A stretch of 64,000 nt of DNA from Rhodamnia argentea (Eukaryota; Streptophyta; Magnoliopsida; Myrtales; Myrtaceae). A program made the position numbers and the translations under genes. Shown one piece after another: positions 1 through 20,102 of the stretch; position 1 is the first letter of the stretch, and each line of letters starts with the position of its first letter. The stretch covers positions 23,345,095-23,409,094 of the forward strand of contig NC_063160.1 of assembly GCF_020921035.1 (NCBI RefSeq). The letters run 5' to 3'. A model generated the notes under the pieces. That model made no database searches. It saw only the letters and a program-made list of their open reading frames with translations, and had not been told where the DNA came from.

Positions 1-384
1 GAAAAGAAGCATTTACGATGACCCAAATTGAAAAATCTGAGGGACAGTGAAGACATCTAGATTTAGACATGAAACACAAAAATGCTGTGGTCGAATCGTA
101 TAATGCCACGCCCCTCAGCAATGGGAAAGGTAAGACCACTGCGACAAAAATCTCGTTTGTCAGTGCGACTTTGTCGAGACGTACTTGCTTTCCGATCGAA
201 AATGACTATCCACACGTGCAATGTTAAACGCGTGGCATATAAAGGAGCAACTTAAAGAGAGGGAATGCAACAAATCCCACGTTCGAATCTGCGCAAACTT
301 ATATATCGATGGATACGAACATATAAGCAGAGCATTTCTACATGGTACATGTAGCATCGATCCTCCAAGAAATAGGAGTGTGCG

Positions 385-1490
385 GTTTCAGGTTCCACCT
401 AAAATATACTCATCGGAATCGGTTCCCTATTTTTTGGAACATGAAACATACCATGCATGTCCCGAAACCCGGAACCTATTCTGTCATAAGTTTTAGGTCG
501 GTTCTACCAAGTTCCACATATATTTTTAATTGAATGATTACAGTGAGTTATCACCTCTAATGACTACCATCTGTTGCTACAATCCACCGATTATAACCGA
601 TATTTAGACACGCGAAAAATATAAAACATTAACAAAATAAAAAATTTCGATCTTGAATATCGTTGGAAATGAAAGCTCGGACTAATGATTCCATATTATA
701 CACTTATCATCGGGCACCATGAAATATTGCAAGATTCGGTGAAGATAAAGAACAAAAAACAAAAAAATAAAAAGACTCGTTTCAGATTCCACTTCTTAGA
801 ATCTAGAACCCGTCCGTCTGAACCGGTTCCTCAATTTTTAGAACTTGTAACCTAGCTTGCATAATCCGAAACTTGGAACCTACCATATTTTCGGGTTTCA
901 CCTAAAATATACTCATTAGAATCGGTTTCCTATTTTTTGGAACATGAAACATACCATGCATATCCCGAAACCTAGAACCTATTCTGTCATAAGTTCTAGG
1001 TCAATTCTACCAAGTTCCACATATATTTTTAATTGAATGATTACGGTGAGTTATCACCTCTAATGACTACCATTTGCTGCTACAATGCACCGACTATAAC
1101 CGATATTTAGATACAAGAAAAATATAAAACATTAACAAAGTAAAAAATTTCGATCTTGAATATCATTGGAAATGAAAGTTCGGACGAATGACTTGGGATT
1201 ATACATTTATCATTGGACAACATGAAATATTACAGGATCCCGCGAAAATAAAGAACCAAAAAAAAAAAGAAGAGAGAGAGAGAGACTTGTTCCAGATTAT
1301 ATACTTATCATTTGGCACCATGAAATATTGCGGGATTTAGAGAAGATAAATAAAAATAAAAACAAAAAGAGTCATTTCAGATTCCACTTCCTATAACCTG
1401 GAACCAGCCGGTCAAAATCGGTTCCTCAATTTTTAGAACCTATAACTTAGGTTGCATAATATGAAACTTGGAACCTACCATATTTTCATC
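385..1490. repeat. Degenerate tandem array, about 503-bp period, hAT-like family
   Basis: Two copies of a roughly 500-bp unit lie head to tail. The word cctaaaatat recurs at 398 and 901, and the following 350 bases stay alignable. A second block, from the phrase ttcctcaatttttagaac to acttggaacctaccatattt, recurs at about 825-890 and 1420-1485. The later copy is about 92 bp longer because it holds an internal duplication: near 1197 and again near 1294 a gattata phrase is followed by catgaaatatt. Words such as aaccggttcc and tcaatttttagaa also occur, inverted, in the hAT-like element at 22796-23316, so this is probably an old relative. No coding capacity is visible. Confidence 0.75.
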
Positions 1491-2785
1491 GATCCGATTC
1501 TCCTAGTCCCTATTCTAATTTGGAAGCATACTCATCCATATCAACAAAGCATTTTTGTGCTTGATTCCAAAGTCAATGGGCCCTAATGACAGCAAGCGAA
1601 CGGGAGGGACCACAACCCGAAAATAAGAAAGGACAAATGGGTCCATTTGACAGCACCAGCGGCAGCTGAGGATTGAAAATCAAATTTATGTTGCTGACCA
1701 AACATTTTGTTTTCAATCTATTTTTTCCGTACATTATAACCAGATATTTCAATTCAGTATACAGTACCCCCAAACACAACACTATGACGTCGACGCACGT
1801 CACTACGCTCCTCTCCTCCAACGCGCAGGATTCCGAAACCTCGAAAAGCAACGAGACCACCTCCGTCGCGGGGCAACGGAACCGGGGCTGCCGGCCGGAA
1901 TCCCAAAAAGAGGCTCCACCTACTCGCCATTGGTTGGGACCGCACGCGCCCCCCTGGTCGAGCGAGTAGGTGATCCCCGCCCACGTCATCGCGTCGCCTC
2001 GGCCCGCCGGTGATTGAATTGAGCCGCCAACAAGGTTTGACCGACAAAAAGTCTAAAGAACATTTTATTTGACCTTTACCTCTAAAAAGGGAAGTTACAT
2101 TTCAAATATGAATCTCGCCGCCAACAAGGATTTCTACGCCCGGGCTGTCGTTGCATGGACCGGGATGCACGTGTCGGGAGTTCGATCCTTTCGTTAAATG
2201 CGAGGATCCGACCTGCGGTGGTTATTATTCAATTTAGTTTGGATTAACGAATCTATTGAAAACATACTCAATTTTCCTCTTTGATGAAATTGCAAAGATT
2301 GGAAGGGTGCTGACATATCTTCTCAGGAAGGCAAGTAAACGCGTCCGCCGATTTTTTTTGAAGTGAGCTCACTACCAAACAAATCATGTTCACCTGTCAC
2401 GAGTTTGAAACTCTCCCGATCTTTTTGACTGTGCCATGATATATAATCATCTTGATTTTATTTTTACTCTATTGTGATGGGGTAATGGCGTGGACCTGCT
2501 AGAAATAAGCAGTAATTATAGCTGAAATAGAACATTTCATTGTCGATATGAAACCTTCATGATAATATCTAGGGAGTCGCCAACGCGGGTTGCCATTTTC
2601 GACCATTTTTACTTATAAAAGGGAAGAAATAAGCCTGATCGAAATATTCGACTCCTCAAGTTTTTCTTTTTGAATTCCCTCAATCCCATATCTCACTCAC
2701 ACCGCATCTCAAAAGGTTAATATATGTTAATTACTTCAAATACCCTTTTCTTGTTCTCCTTTTAGTTTTAGCCCTGCCTCGGTTT
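1491..2785. other. Intergenic, no gene recognised
   Basis: No open frame here resembles a known protein. A GC-rich patch at about 1785-2020 contains TGACGT and CACGT words, in contrast to its AT-rich surroundings. It could be an old promoter or a fragment of captured DNA. Nothing else is supportable. Confidence 0.5.
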
Positions 2786-3534
2786 TAGGGGTGAGCAAAT
2801 TGGATCGGACAGGACCGGACCGAAGAACAGGCTATTCGGTCCCCGATTCCATGATGGATGGGACCAGACTAGATCGCCTAGACCGTATTGCCCAAAACAT
2901 ACATACATACATACATACATACATAGAAAAAAATTAAAATTTTTTGAAGGAACTAGTTAACCTAATTTCCCTATCTTCTACTCAACGCTCACTCCTTTCC
3001 TCTCACTCGACGCTCACATCTCACCTTCACAACGCACCTCTGCTCGATGCTCGCTCCTCTTGTCTTCACCTCTCGGCTCCCTCCTCTCGTCTTCCCCATC
3101 TTTGTCGATATGCAGTCTTCAATTGTGTTTTGTCTCGACTCAATCTGTGTTTATATTATACAAACCCATTATTTTGTTCGTACTTAGATTTAGTGAAGTG
3201 CAAGTGTAATCTCACTTTGAGCTTGATTCTTTCCAACTCGAGGAGAATGATACAAGGACATAATCATGTTTCACTTGTTTTAATTGTTTTTCTAGCTAAT
3301 TTAGTCTTTTTTTCATTATTTTATGATTATAAATACTCATATAATGGTTGTACGATGGTCATGTGTATAATTTATTAGATTTGATAATTGAGATTGAAAG
3401 TTGTTAGTTTAGATCTAAGGATTAGATTTCTATAAGTAGATGCACTTAGCGATCCCATTGGGACCAAACTAGACTACCGATCCCAGTTCGGTCCTACTCC
3501 AATCTCGGACTGGTCCGGACCATGCACACCCCTA
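2786..3534. mobile_element. Non-autonomous hAT-like element
   Basis: The left end reads TAGGGGTGAGC and the right end, reverse-complemented, reads TAGGGGTGTGC, giving inverted termini of the type used by plant hAT elements. Internal sequence near both ends is rich in ggaccgga words in opposite orientation. A tetranucleotide (ACAT)n run lies at about 2897-2925. The 749-bp body has no transposase. The flanking 8 bases (ctcggttt and ggtccttc) do not match, so the target duplication has decayed or the ends are slightly misplaced. Confidence 0.6.
2897..2925. repeat. (ACAT)n microsatellite
   Basis: About seven tandem ACAT units inside the hAT-like element. Confidence 0.9.
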
Positions 3535-4069
3535 GGTCCTTCGAAATGGGCAAAAACATGCTGTTTTTCTTTTTTTTTTCAACGCTAATGGCGCATTGAT
3601 GAGCATAGTCGATGTAATAATTGAAGGTTAGTTGAAACCCAACTTGTTACCAAACCACGCGTGGGATCAAAGTCTAAACCCCACCGGATTCGTCTCATTT
3701 GCTTTTCAAATCTTCCGTGTGAGTGGGGTGGCTGGTGAAGCCAAGCACCCACCCACCTCCCCTCCTCCTCCCCACCTACCACCGTCCTCCGTTCCCGAGT
3801 TCGTCTCCGAATCTCCTCTCCCTCCTGACCCCTCTTCCTTATCCACTGAATATCTGTTGCCTCCGTTGAATGAAGTAGGAGAAACAACACATGCAACTGA
3901 TCCGTCGTTCAGAAACTTCTAACTTTGGTTCTCTCTTGGATCTCTCAGAACCATGTTTAGGATGGGGGTACGTGCTTACGGCGAACGGGATTTAAGAGCC
4001 ATGCGAGCACTCGCAGAGATGGGAAACGGGCGCTGAAAGGGGGCCGTTTCGGGTGCAAGGCAAAGGTAG
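3535..4069. other. Intergenic, no gene recognised
   Basis: A C-rich, TCC-rich stretch at about 3740-3850 resembles the 5' untranslated DNA of a plant gene. No convincing coding exon follows before the transposon that starts near 4070. It may be a decapitated promoter or leader. Confidence 0.4.
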
Positions 4070-5105
4070 AAAAACACCTGAAGTGTCAAGATTTGTGTAC
4101 GGCGTTCACTTTAATGCCAATATTTTTTTTTTGGATCACTTAAGTGCCACATCGGAGAAAAAATGATCACCGAAGTGTCAATTCCGGCCAAAAATGATTA
4201 TTTAAGTGCCAATTCCGGCCAAACAATACACGTGACATTTTTTAATTAAATTTTTAATATTACGTGTCAATTTAAAAAAAAAAAATCAATACACGTGGAT
4301 GCCACGTGGACGCCATGTGGAATTTTCAACATTAAAATAGTTAATTCTTTTTTTAAAAAATTAAAATTAAACATAAAAATAGCCTAAAAAATTCAAAACA
4401 AAAAAAAAAAAATTAATACCGAATATCGCACAAAGATGAACTGGTTCTTACTCCTAGAAAATTTTTGCTGGAAAAGTTTGCTAGCCCTTTGCTGGCATCT
4501 CTAAAAAATAGTTAAGCTTAATCAAATTAAACAAAAAAATAACCTAAAAAAAATTCAAAAAATGAAAAAAAAGGTAAGTGTGAGATGCAGCGGCGAAGGC
4601 CGTGAGTCGTTGTTGCCGCTGCCCCCACCATCGCCAGCCATGGCCGGCGACCCCCTTCCGAGGGCTCGCCAGGGGGGCTGCGGCCGGGCTCGTAGACCCA
4701 TGGCTAGGCCGACCTCGCCAAGCAACGGCTTAGCGAGGCGGGTCGGGCCGCGGCCAAGCCTCGCCGAGCCCCGACGACCCCCCTTAGCCATGCCCCACCC
4801 CTCGTCGGCCATTGTTTGCGATGGTGGGGCAGCAGCAGCGAGGGTTGTGAGCCCTCGCCGCTGCAACAGAGAGCTCCATCTTTTTTTTTTAACTATTTCT
4901 ATTTTTTCACTTTTTAACCTATTAAGTGGAATTTCTTATTATTTTTTGCTTTTTATTATTGCTTATTAGGATCTCCGGCAAACCACGTGTATTTCCAACA
5001 AGCCACGTCGGACTTGACACTGAAATAGCCATTTTTTTAAAAAATTGACACTTAATTGATAAAAAAAAAATATTGGTATCAAAGTAAATGCCATTCTTCT
5101 GCCTA
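4070..5105. mobile_element. Non-autonomous inverted-repeat element with GC-rich core
   Basis: The first 100 bases or so (ttcactttaatgccaatatt near 4110, then cttaagtgcc) reappear in inverted form near 5040-5095 (tttactttgataccaatatt on the minus strand, then attaagtgtc). Between the arms lie AT-rich filler, the words cacgtgg and cggcca, and a strikingly GC-rich core at about 4590-4880. The core is open in several frames but looks like low-complexity Ala/Arg/Pro-rich text, not a gene. The ends and target duplication could not be fixed. It is probably a Mutator-like derivative by analogy with 53905-54455. Confidence 0.55.
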
Positions 5106-5764
5106 TTCTATCCCCTTCGGAACAGAGCATTCGTGAAGGCAAGAGAGACACGTTTTACATCTCTTTACTGCCTCCAAGGACTATGATCCAAAAGATGATA
5201 CTGTTCATGCTTGATAAATGTTCATACTTTCCGGACTTGACGGACTTGACGACAGGCAGTTATTCGATGTCATCACCACGGGCCTCCGAATAATGGTCGG
5301 AGTAAACAAAATGCATCACTCACCATCCACGACTCCAGGGACATCCGATGGGAAGGAAAAAGGATCGGAATAATACCACATATGAGCGCCGCACCTCAAT
5401 CCAACTTGAGAATCTAACCCGAAACTTAAATGCGGTGTACAAAGAGGGGTTGCAAGACCACAATCTGGGGAATCCTACGAATGGATATACATAACTTGAC
5501 AATCAGGAAGGATGCTGCTGCTTTACAATAAACATGATCAAAATACAAGGTTCTCTCCATGAGGAGAGTCACTTTCAGAATTGAGTGCCCAGTTGCCCAC
5601 ATTAACTGGTCCAAAGTGTCACAGTGATGCAAGTTACCCTGAGTTAACTGCGCCTGCATTGAGATCAGCATAATCCAAGAAAAGAGCAAACCTAGGGATC
5701 GTAAAGTGACAGATATCGTGCAGGGGGGAAAAAGAGAGTCTAAAGGTAATACTCACGATGCAAG
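5106..5764 (-). other. Probable 3' UTR and downstream DNA of PUX1
   Basis: This stretch lies directly after the PUX1 stop codon on the minus strand and has no recognisable coding sequence. Several AATAAA-like words on the minus strand could serve for polyadenylation, but the site cannot be fixed from sequence alone. Confidence 0.4.
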
Positions 5765-8700
5765 TCACATTTTAAGCCACTTTGGCTTAACAGGCTTTTT
5801 CGCAGCAGGCTTGCGCTCTTGGACGACAGGCGGAGGAGCTGGCTCTACAGGCTCTGGTGCAGATTGAACCGGCTCTACCTTCTCAATGTTGAGCTCCAAG
5901 CCTTTCAGAGCCATGACATACTCTTGAAGGAAAGGACCCATCTCCGCGGCTGCTATATCCTCATTTGAAACTGACAGGCAAAAGACGCAAAGACCATGTT
6001 AGCATTCCATCGTAAGAGACCATGTAATCTACCATCCATACTACAAGAATTAATAAGCAGTGGATTAATATTTTGTGCTCCAGATACTCGAATGAATAAG
6101 CATTTCACATATTCTCCTGTTGACATGGCCACGAATGTGAAGCGTTTGGTAGTTCTTGTGAGTGGGTCATCTTTTAGTACGTGCTAGTATACCCAAGACA
6201 AATTACCAAGAAGGACCTTTAAAGGTGCTTCAGCTTTGCGGAGCTCAGAAAAAGTGAACTGCACTCGGGGCAGTTTTGCATCACTTAGGAACGCAACAAA
6301 ACTCAAAACTGTTTTGTTAACACAGCTTAACTAGGGAACATCCATGCAGATAAACCACTCTAAATAAAACACGAAGGAGCAACCCCTGGTGAGCAAAAAG
6401 GAAAGGAAGATACTACATTTGAGGTCAATAATGCACATACAAACCTTTCTGAGTGTCATAAGAAAAATAAACTATTGCACCAGGAATGAAGCCGGCAGAG
6501 TAAAAGTCCTGAGACAAGTCTTTTATTTGCTTCTTGGGTGGAGTAGTATCTGAAACATGATCAGATAAATGCGTTATGCTTTAGCTTCAAAATACATCAT
6601 CCCAAGACGTGAATATCAAAAGCATCAAAATATTGCAAATTAGTTAATCATGTGAGCAAACCTACATATATAAAATGGCAGTTCAGGTTTAGCAACCACT
6701 TTCTCAAGGAGATCAACCAAACTCTCTATTTTCTCTGATGGATGAAATGTAGCCTCCAGTGTATGATTATCAGGAAACCGTACCCTTATAACAGTCTGCA
6801 TTACAAAAGCATATGAATTTTAGGGGTATGTTGCACAGGCAACCAAGATAATCCAAGCTCCATATCAAGATTACAAGCTACATGTTAAATAGAGCAACAA
6901 AAAGAAAATCATATCGGGCACTAGTTGAGTGGATATCAAATGACCTTTGTCATTCTCGAGCGCCGTGCTGCCTCGTCTGCTTCTCGGAGTTTTCTGGTCT
7001 TTAAATATTTTTCTGCCAGAGTCATCCCACCGAAAAATCAGCAACCACAAAATCAAAGATTATTATTACTGTTAACATACTTGAAAATAGAATTAGAAAG
7101 GAACTTTTCTATCAAACTAAAATTTCAAATCACCAAGAACGATAATGTAAGGAAACAGAACCTCTAAGAGCACACACAGAATCGCAGAGCACATATTTTG
7201 CCCTCCATACTAATTTGTATAGCAGGCCAGGGATTCAAGGTCCAAGAAGGACACATATTCGTAACTCTATACCCCAGCTGATTACAAATCAGATGTCTTT
7301 TTCCAAACATCCAAAAGGCAAGCTATCCAAGCAGTTAAACTTAAAGCCTCTTCATCTATTTGCACAATTAACATGATATATTGTCGGATGATACCTTCTT
7401 TTTTGGTAGTCAAAAGTCGGTGATAATCCTCCGCAGTGAAATCATAGAACTCATCTGTTTCATCTGTTGTAAAATACAATCAGACAAAATGCCCGGACAT
7501 GTAAAAGATAGGCAGCTTAGCTTAGAACTGAAAATAAGTTAGTAGAACTTGTTCTCACCAGTATCTGGAGCTGCATTTTGTGTCGGAGAACTTACTGAAG
7601 TTTCAAACACACGTATTTCACGTCCAAATTTTTCCTTCATGTCAGCAAGCTTTGCCTGACATTAGCTAGAACAATCAACCAAATTGCAGGCAGCAAATCC
7701 AAGATATGTAAAACATCCCCCTCACACAAAAAAAAAGATTTTAAAACCTTCCTTCCATGAATGATATGTCATGTGTTCAGTTCTGCTATTGACAGTCATG
7801 TCAAATTTTTTGCAATGATCTTAGGCAATATGAGGCATCTAGTGATAGCAGGCACGTGAAATAGACAATTGGCAAAAAACATGTTTAGAATGTGACATTC
7901 CGCTAGTGTAGATGAGAAAAGGCAAGGGTTTTAACCATTTGATTAGACAAATGACAAAAGCAGTAGAACATTTGATGGGCTGCAAAAGAAATAAGGCCAG
8001 GAATAACATTTCTTTTCTCACTTTTGCAGAACAAAGTCCGGTAAAAGGAGTTGATTGATTCAACCAACGAATCTCTGAGTATCACTGCCAAGTTATCCTA
8101 GAGTTTGAAACTTTAAATAACTAAGAAACGCATGTGAGATTTGTCTCTAAAGCAAGAAAGACCGCACAGCTCCATAACTCTAGGCAGACACAAGTCAAAC
8201 ACAAAGCACGAATTAGATAGCTAGGTATATGACTTGGGGAAAAAAGCATGTAAAGTCATGAACTTTAACACCACTTGCAGAAAAGATTTTCCCCCGCAGC
8301 CTAATTGCCCTCCTATTCTGCAATGAGTCAATTCTTTGACTCATATGCCAACACTCTATGCAACTGGCCTACCAGGATCTCTCCACCTACTTGACATTAA
8401 CCAGTGTTCTTTCAGTATCATGGATAATTCTAGTTATCAGGAGGTGCTAAAGTTACCCGTCTAACACAATGTGGGAGAATGTTACAAGATTTTTCGCAGA
8501 AGCAAACTGCATCGACAATTTATTGTTTAATGCAACAACCAGACAATACAGCCTCTTTCTTTAATTCATCCTTGCATATACAAAGTAGACAACCACTCCA
8601 TCTAGCCAGGTCGGAAAAAAGCGTGCAACATCCTCAAAGTTTCTCTCCCTCTTTGAAGGCAATGCACCTAAAAACAACCCCCTTTATGCCTAACTTCAAG

Positions 8701-8968
8701 CTATCGACAGTTTGAGAAACAAATTGTGACCGATCGAGCAAAAAAACCCAAGAAGAGCCATAACGGCAGCTACGATCCACCATCAACTAAGAAATTAAGT
8801 GAAGAGAACCATCGCAGCCCCCAGCATCAAACATCGAGAAATTGAGCTCCGCCGATAGTTAATCGGACGGAGAGAGAAGACCTTGGCCGGTTCAGCTTCC
8901 ATGGGGTCGTGGATGGCGAGTCTCCTTCTCTTGAAAAGCAGCTGAGAAGAAGAACCATCAACTATCAT
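5765..8968 (-). CDS. PUX1: Plant UBX-domain protein PUX1 (CDC48 adaptor)
   Basis: PUX1 binds the AAA-ATPase CDC48/p97 and, in Arabidopsis, promotes disassembly of its hexamer. Seven minus-strand exons fit in phase: 8968-8882, 7655-7559, 7463-7395, 7012-6945, 6795-6666, 6549-6445 and 5970-5765, giving 253 residues (Arabidopsis PUX1 has 251). The N-terminus carries LLFKRRRLAIHDPMEAE, then AKLADMKEKFGREIRVFET and a DEFYDFTAEDYHRLL block. The basic, coiled-coil-like KYLKTRKLREADEAARR leads into the UBX domain at about residues 106-185 (VIRVRFPDNHTLEATFHPSE, then YTTPPKKQIKD). The tail ends KPKWLKM, as in the family. The ATG at 8968 was chosen because it is the first one in frame and gives the family N-terminus. 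A downstream ATG lies in the same frame 22 codons on. All junctions are GT-AG. Confidence 0.93.
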
Positions 8969-11927
8969 CACATAACAGAGCTGAATCGGAATTTCGAATC
9001 GGAATCGGGATCAACGCATCCCGAGCATGGAACTGGGAATCGTGCGCTCTGGCCCGTGAGTTGGGTATATGCTTTGCTTGCCTTGATCTCTCTGCCTGGG
9101 CATCAAGTCGGAGACAGCACGTGCCATGAGGAACACGTACGTATGTTGCGGCGAAGGATTAGGTCGGCGCCGATTGGCTTCCTGGGCTACGCTCGTTCGG
9201 GCCAAAGCCCATTGGTTCGATGGGCTTTTGGAAACGACGACGTGTTGGAATCATAAGGGTCTCTCGCAAGTCGAGTGGCCCTCTCTCCTCTCTCTCCAAT
9301 TCAATTTAACCTTTGTATCTCTCTATCTCGTTATATATGCCAAAAAGCAAAAATCAAACATGTAGAAATCAAATTATCTTGCACCGGGTCATAATTTTGA
9401 AACATGTGATGACCAAATCTCTCGCTAACTTGTATCTTGGGAATTCGTCGGCTTTTAGGATTTTACATTAACATAATTTTTAACAATCCGGATAGAATCA
9501 ATCGACGGTAAACGTGAGAGCGATATGATAACTTCTAGACAACGTAGTCGCATCAGTCGCCCCAACGCCCTTCTCGGCATTTCCGAGATGGAACGAAACA
9601 CTATTCGAACAACAATTTCCGAATCACCAAAATGTCAAAAACATGCTTCGTACAGAGACCCTGTTGGTCGGCTACGAATCGCACCGTCCTCCTCCATTCG
9701 GCAAGGAAATTGTAGGAAGGCCTAGTCTCTACTCGTGCGCTTTTGCCTTCTCTTCACGTCGTGGACAAAGCGACAAAAGGGGACCATTCATTTTTAGCCT
9801 TACGATTCAAGCAATTCATAACGTGCCGTGCCGTGCCTGCCCTACTATGCCGACTTGGTGCTCCCTTTCATCCTCGGGCCGTTCCAATTGGGGGTGCCAG
9901 CGGATTTTCATTCTTCACACCAAACTTGTCCACAAGCACCGACTTAGCTTTTAAGCATCTATGTGCCATTTTTCCTCGCGACATGCGTCCGAATTTCTTT
10001 AAGCGCTCGAGCAAACCACCCTCTCGTGACGGTTTTCTTGTCCCGATCCCACTCCCCTCCAACGGAATGTTCATTACTCCGAACATTTGTTGTAGGGTAA
10101 TCAAAACACTCGTTAATACAATATTGTATTTATCTGATGCCATCGTCGACTCGCCATATAGTAATCCAACAATCAAAATAGAAAAGAAAAATGAAAAAGA
10201 AAAGATTACGAGTGTGTGCTATGCATGTCAATGAACCTTTATTTTGAATATAGAAATTCCTAGTTCCAATTGGCTTGTTTTTTTTCACGCGTCACCGCCA
10301 CACGTGACCCTAGCGCGAACTACCTTTCTAGCACGGGGGCAATTATCGCCGACCCGCCCCCGACTTTGCCCGGGCGAATTCGGAGCTTTTATCCCTTCCG
10401 TAGCTCTCCGTTCTCCCCTTTTTCCATTCTTTCCTTCCCTTGTAAGCTTTCCCTTAAAATGCAGAGCAGTTAAAGAGCGGAGATAGGAAACGGAAAGCAA
10501 ACAAAGTCGCAATGTCGTGACGAAGCTTTATGTGCGCAGTGGGAAAATTTAGGCGACAAGTCATTGTTAGGAAGAAGACAGGTTCCCCGGTTCAGTAATA
10601 ACTACCGGACCGGAGCTTTGAGCAAAAACCAAAAGCAACGAGACATGATTTGATTTCGTGACAGCTTTTTGCTGGATTCTGCAGATAGGAAAGGGACAGG
10701 TTAATCCAAATTTAGGCCGGGCGTAGTAGAGACAGGCTCGAGTTTTCCAGCATTTTCGTCAAATTCAAATCACGAGATCGGCCAACTGCCGAACGGTGAT
10801 AGCATGACGAACGGGCAGTTGAGCTGAGTCAACCCTCGCCCCGTAAAGGATTTTGTTTAGTCGAGTCGGATCGGGTCGGGTTTTGGCTTGAGAATGAGGG
10901 TACCCGGTCATTTCTTTTCGGAGAAGGACCCGAGAGTGTTCGCGACAGAGCGCTCGATTGAGATAGAATACATAATTGAAACGAATTTTGTCGCATGTTG
11001 AACGTGTCTTCGGAAAAAGGATGAAGAAGGGTCGAACAAAGGGGATATTGAAGGCCGCAAAAGACATACAAAATATGAGTAACGGTCCTTCTGTGTGAAC
11101 CGCCGGGCTTCCGACTTGATTATGGGCGCGGCGGCAGTCCCGGAACCACGAGCCAGATCGAAACCGCTTGCCGGAGATAATGGGTCTAAACTCGATCATT
11201 TCGCGAAGAAAATTCGGTATCTCGTAGACGACCAACTAGTATGGTCAAAGAACTCCATACCCAATCTTCAACCCCTCCTTAGGATCAAGTCTATAAAGTA
11301 ACAAACTTGTCTCAACTAACATGGAGTTTCTCAAGTTAATCGTAAACAAATCGAATTGCAACTCCTTTACGTGCGCGAGCTTATCGAGATGAATAATAAT
11401 ATTACCAAACAATGAAATGGCTTACAAATAGTGTCTTGTTTCCCCGATAAATTTTTGTCACATGAACTCTAGATCTAACTGGAGTCTAATCCATCAAATT
11501 TACATCTCATGACATGTCCGTCCCTTTTTTCGCAAAGCGGAACATAAAAGTCAAAAAAAAAAAAGGGCACAACAATCATTTGCAGAAGAACAAAAAAATG
11601 AGCACAGCACGTCTTTTTATGTGCTTTTTTATTTATTTATTGCGGTAGGATGAATTAAAAATCTCAAGTTGTTAGACCAAAAAAAAAAAAAACACTAATG
11701 AGATTTTTGAACAAGACACAATTTAATATTCAGGACACGTCTAGAGAAAAGTCGTTGGCGGAGTCTATTACAAAGTTACGATCGCATGATGTGATTGTCG
11801 GTTTCTGCACTTTCTACTTTTTTTGTTTTCACTTCTCCTCCTCATGACTTGACTTTCCGCAAGAAGTCAAATGTTCCTAGATTTTCAGATAATACGAAAT
11901 ACTGTAGTGGGTAATATGTTTTTTTTA
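8969..11927. other. Intergenic, about 3 kb, no gene recognised
   Basis: It holds the PUX1 promoter side (minus strand, from 8969 rightward). Several open frames of 60-160 codons occur at 9525-10234 and 10765-11235. None shows a known domain, exon structure or convincing codon use, so they are not called as genes. The stretch at 9530-10240 is less AT-rich than its surroundings and could be a decayed coding fragment. Confidence 0.45.
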
Positions 11928-12342
11928 GATTAATACCACAAAAAATATCAAATTATTATACTTAAGATAAATTTATCATACTAATTTTTTTACTGCAAAA
12001 ATTTATAAACCGATACACAAGCGATAAATTTGCACAAATCTAATTTTTTGACCACAAAAAACTCTAAACCGATATACCTTTAACAAATTTACTCTCTGTT
12101 GACTTCCTTTAAATTGAGTTAATATTACGAAAAATCATATATCGACAAAGCTATGACAAACGGAGGGCGAAAATCCCAAATTGGTACACCCCGTAAAAAG
12201 TCATTTGTCATGCAATTCAAGAGTTACGAAGGGTAAATTTGTCACGGATGTACCGGTTTGAAGTTTTTTGTAGTTAAAAAATTAGTCTAGGGAAAACTCG
12301 TCAAGTCGTACTAGTTTGGGAGTTTTTTTGTGATATTAACCA
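11928..12342. mobile_element. Palindromic non-autonomous element (MITE-like)
   Basis: The left end (attaataccacaaaaaatat) and the reverse complement of the right end (ggttaatatcacaaaaaaac) match well. The arms then share phrases such as caaaaaact, aaaccgatac and gacaaatttac in inverted order. Inside the left arm the motif is repeated (ctaattttttgaccacaaaaaactc). The length is about 415 bp, with no coding sequence. Clear target duplications were not found, so the superfamily is left open. Confidence 0.6.
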
Positions 12343-12437
12343 TTGTTTTTGCATAATTTTGGAATTAGAACACCATTTTGATTTTTAAGTTCGGAAGGAG
12401 ATCGTTTTGAAACTTCATTTAATTGCACTGGTTGCCA

Positions 12438-12625
12438 CAATTAAATTTGGCTGAATTGGTGAGATCCCCGAGTCTTAGATAGTTAAACCGATGAGCTTCC
12501 AGGTTTGAATCTCCTCGGCTGCATCTTGGGGGACTTAACCAGTGGCATTGGCGTTCATATCCTCACAACTTCGAAGAATAGTTCATTGAACGTGATAAAC
12601 CTCAGTTATATAAAAAAAAAAAAAA
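12438..12625 (+). mobile_element. tRNA-derived SINE-like element
   Basis: An RNA polymerase III A box (TGGCTGAATTGG, 12448-12459) is followed 54 bases later by a B box (GGTTTGAATCTC, from 12502), spacing that fits a tRNA with a long variable arm. The sequence then runs about 100 bp to a poly-A tail at 12612-12625. A cacaatt word before the start and after the tail may be the remains of a target duplication. Box matches plus the tail support a SINE, not a working tRNA. Confidence 0.6.
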
Positions 12626-12921
12626 CACACACAATTTTTATTAACTTTTGGGAAAAAAAACAGGCGAAAAGGCCTCACGTCTGGGTTGCGCGAGAAAGGG
12701 CGTGGCAAGTTTTTGCAAATTTTTAAATTTGCCCCGACTTGACCCACCATTCTGGGCCAACCGGCAATTAACCGGTTCAACAGGGTCTCAGATTTGAAAT
12801 AAAAAAGTTTCGACAAAATCAAAATCATATTTTTAAAATAAATTAAGAATTTGAATAGAATAACCAACCGGAGTAGGAGAAAAGCAAGAGGAGGAGGAGG
12901 AGGAGAAGACGAAGGAAATAA

Positions 12922-20102
<7,181 letters not shown>

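Noticed and set aside
2180-2215. B-box-like phrase gggagttcgatcct
   Set aside because: No A box at the right distance and no cloverleaf could be drawn, so neither a tRNA nor a SINE is claimed.
4562-4969. Ala/Arg/Pro-rich open frames on both strands
   Set aside because: They lie in the GC-rich core of a transposon-like element, are open in several frames and show no protein family.
9525-10234. Overlapping open frames in a less AT-rich patch
   Set aside because: No recognisable domain, start context or exon structure. They could be a decayed fragment but cannot be assigned.
10765-11235. 156-codon minus-strand frame
   Set aside because: No family resemblance; amino-acid makeup looks random.
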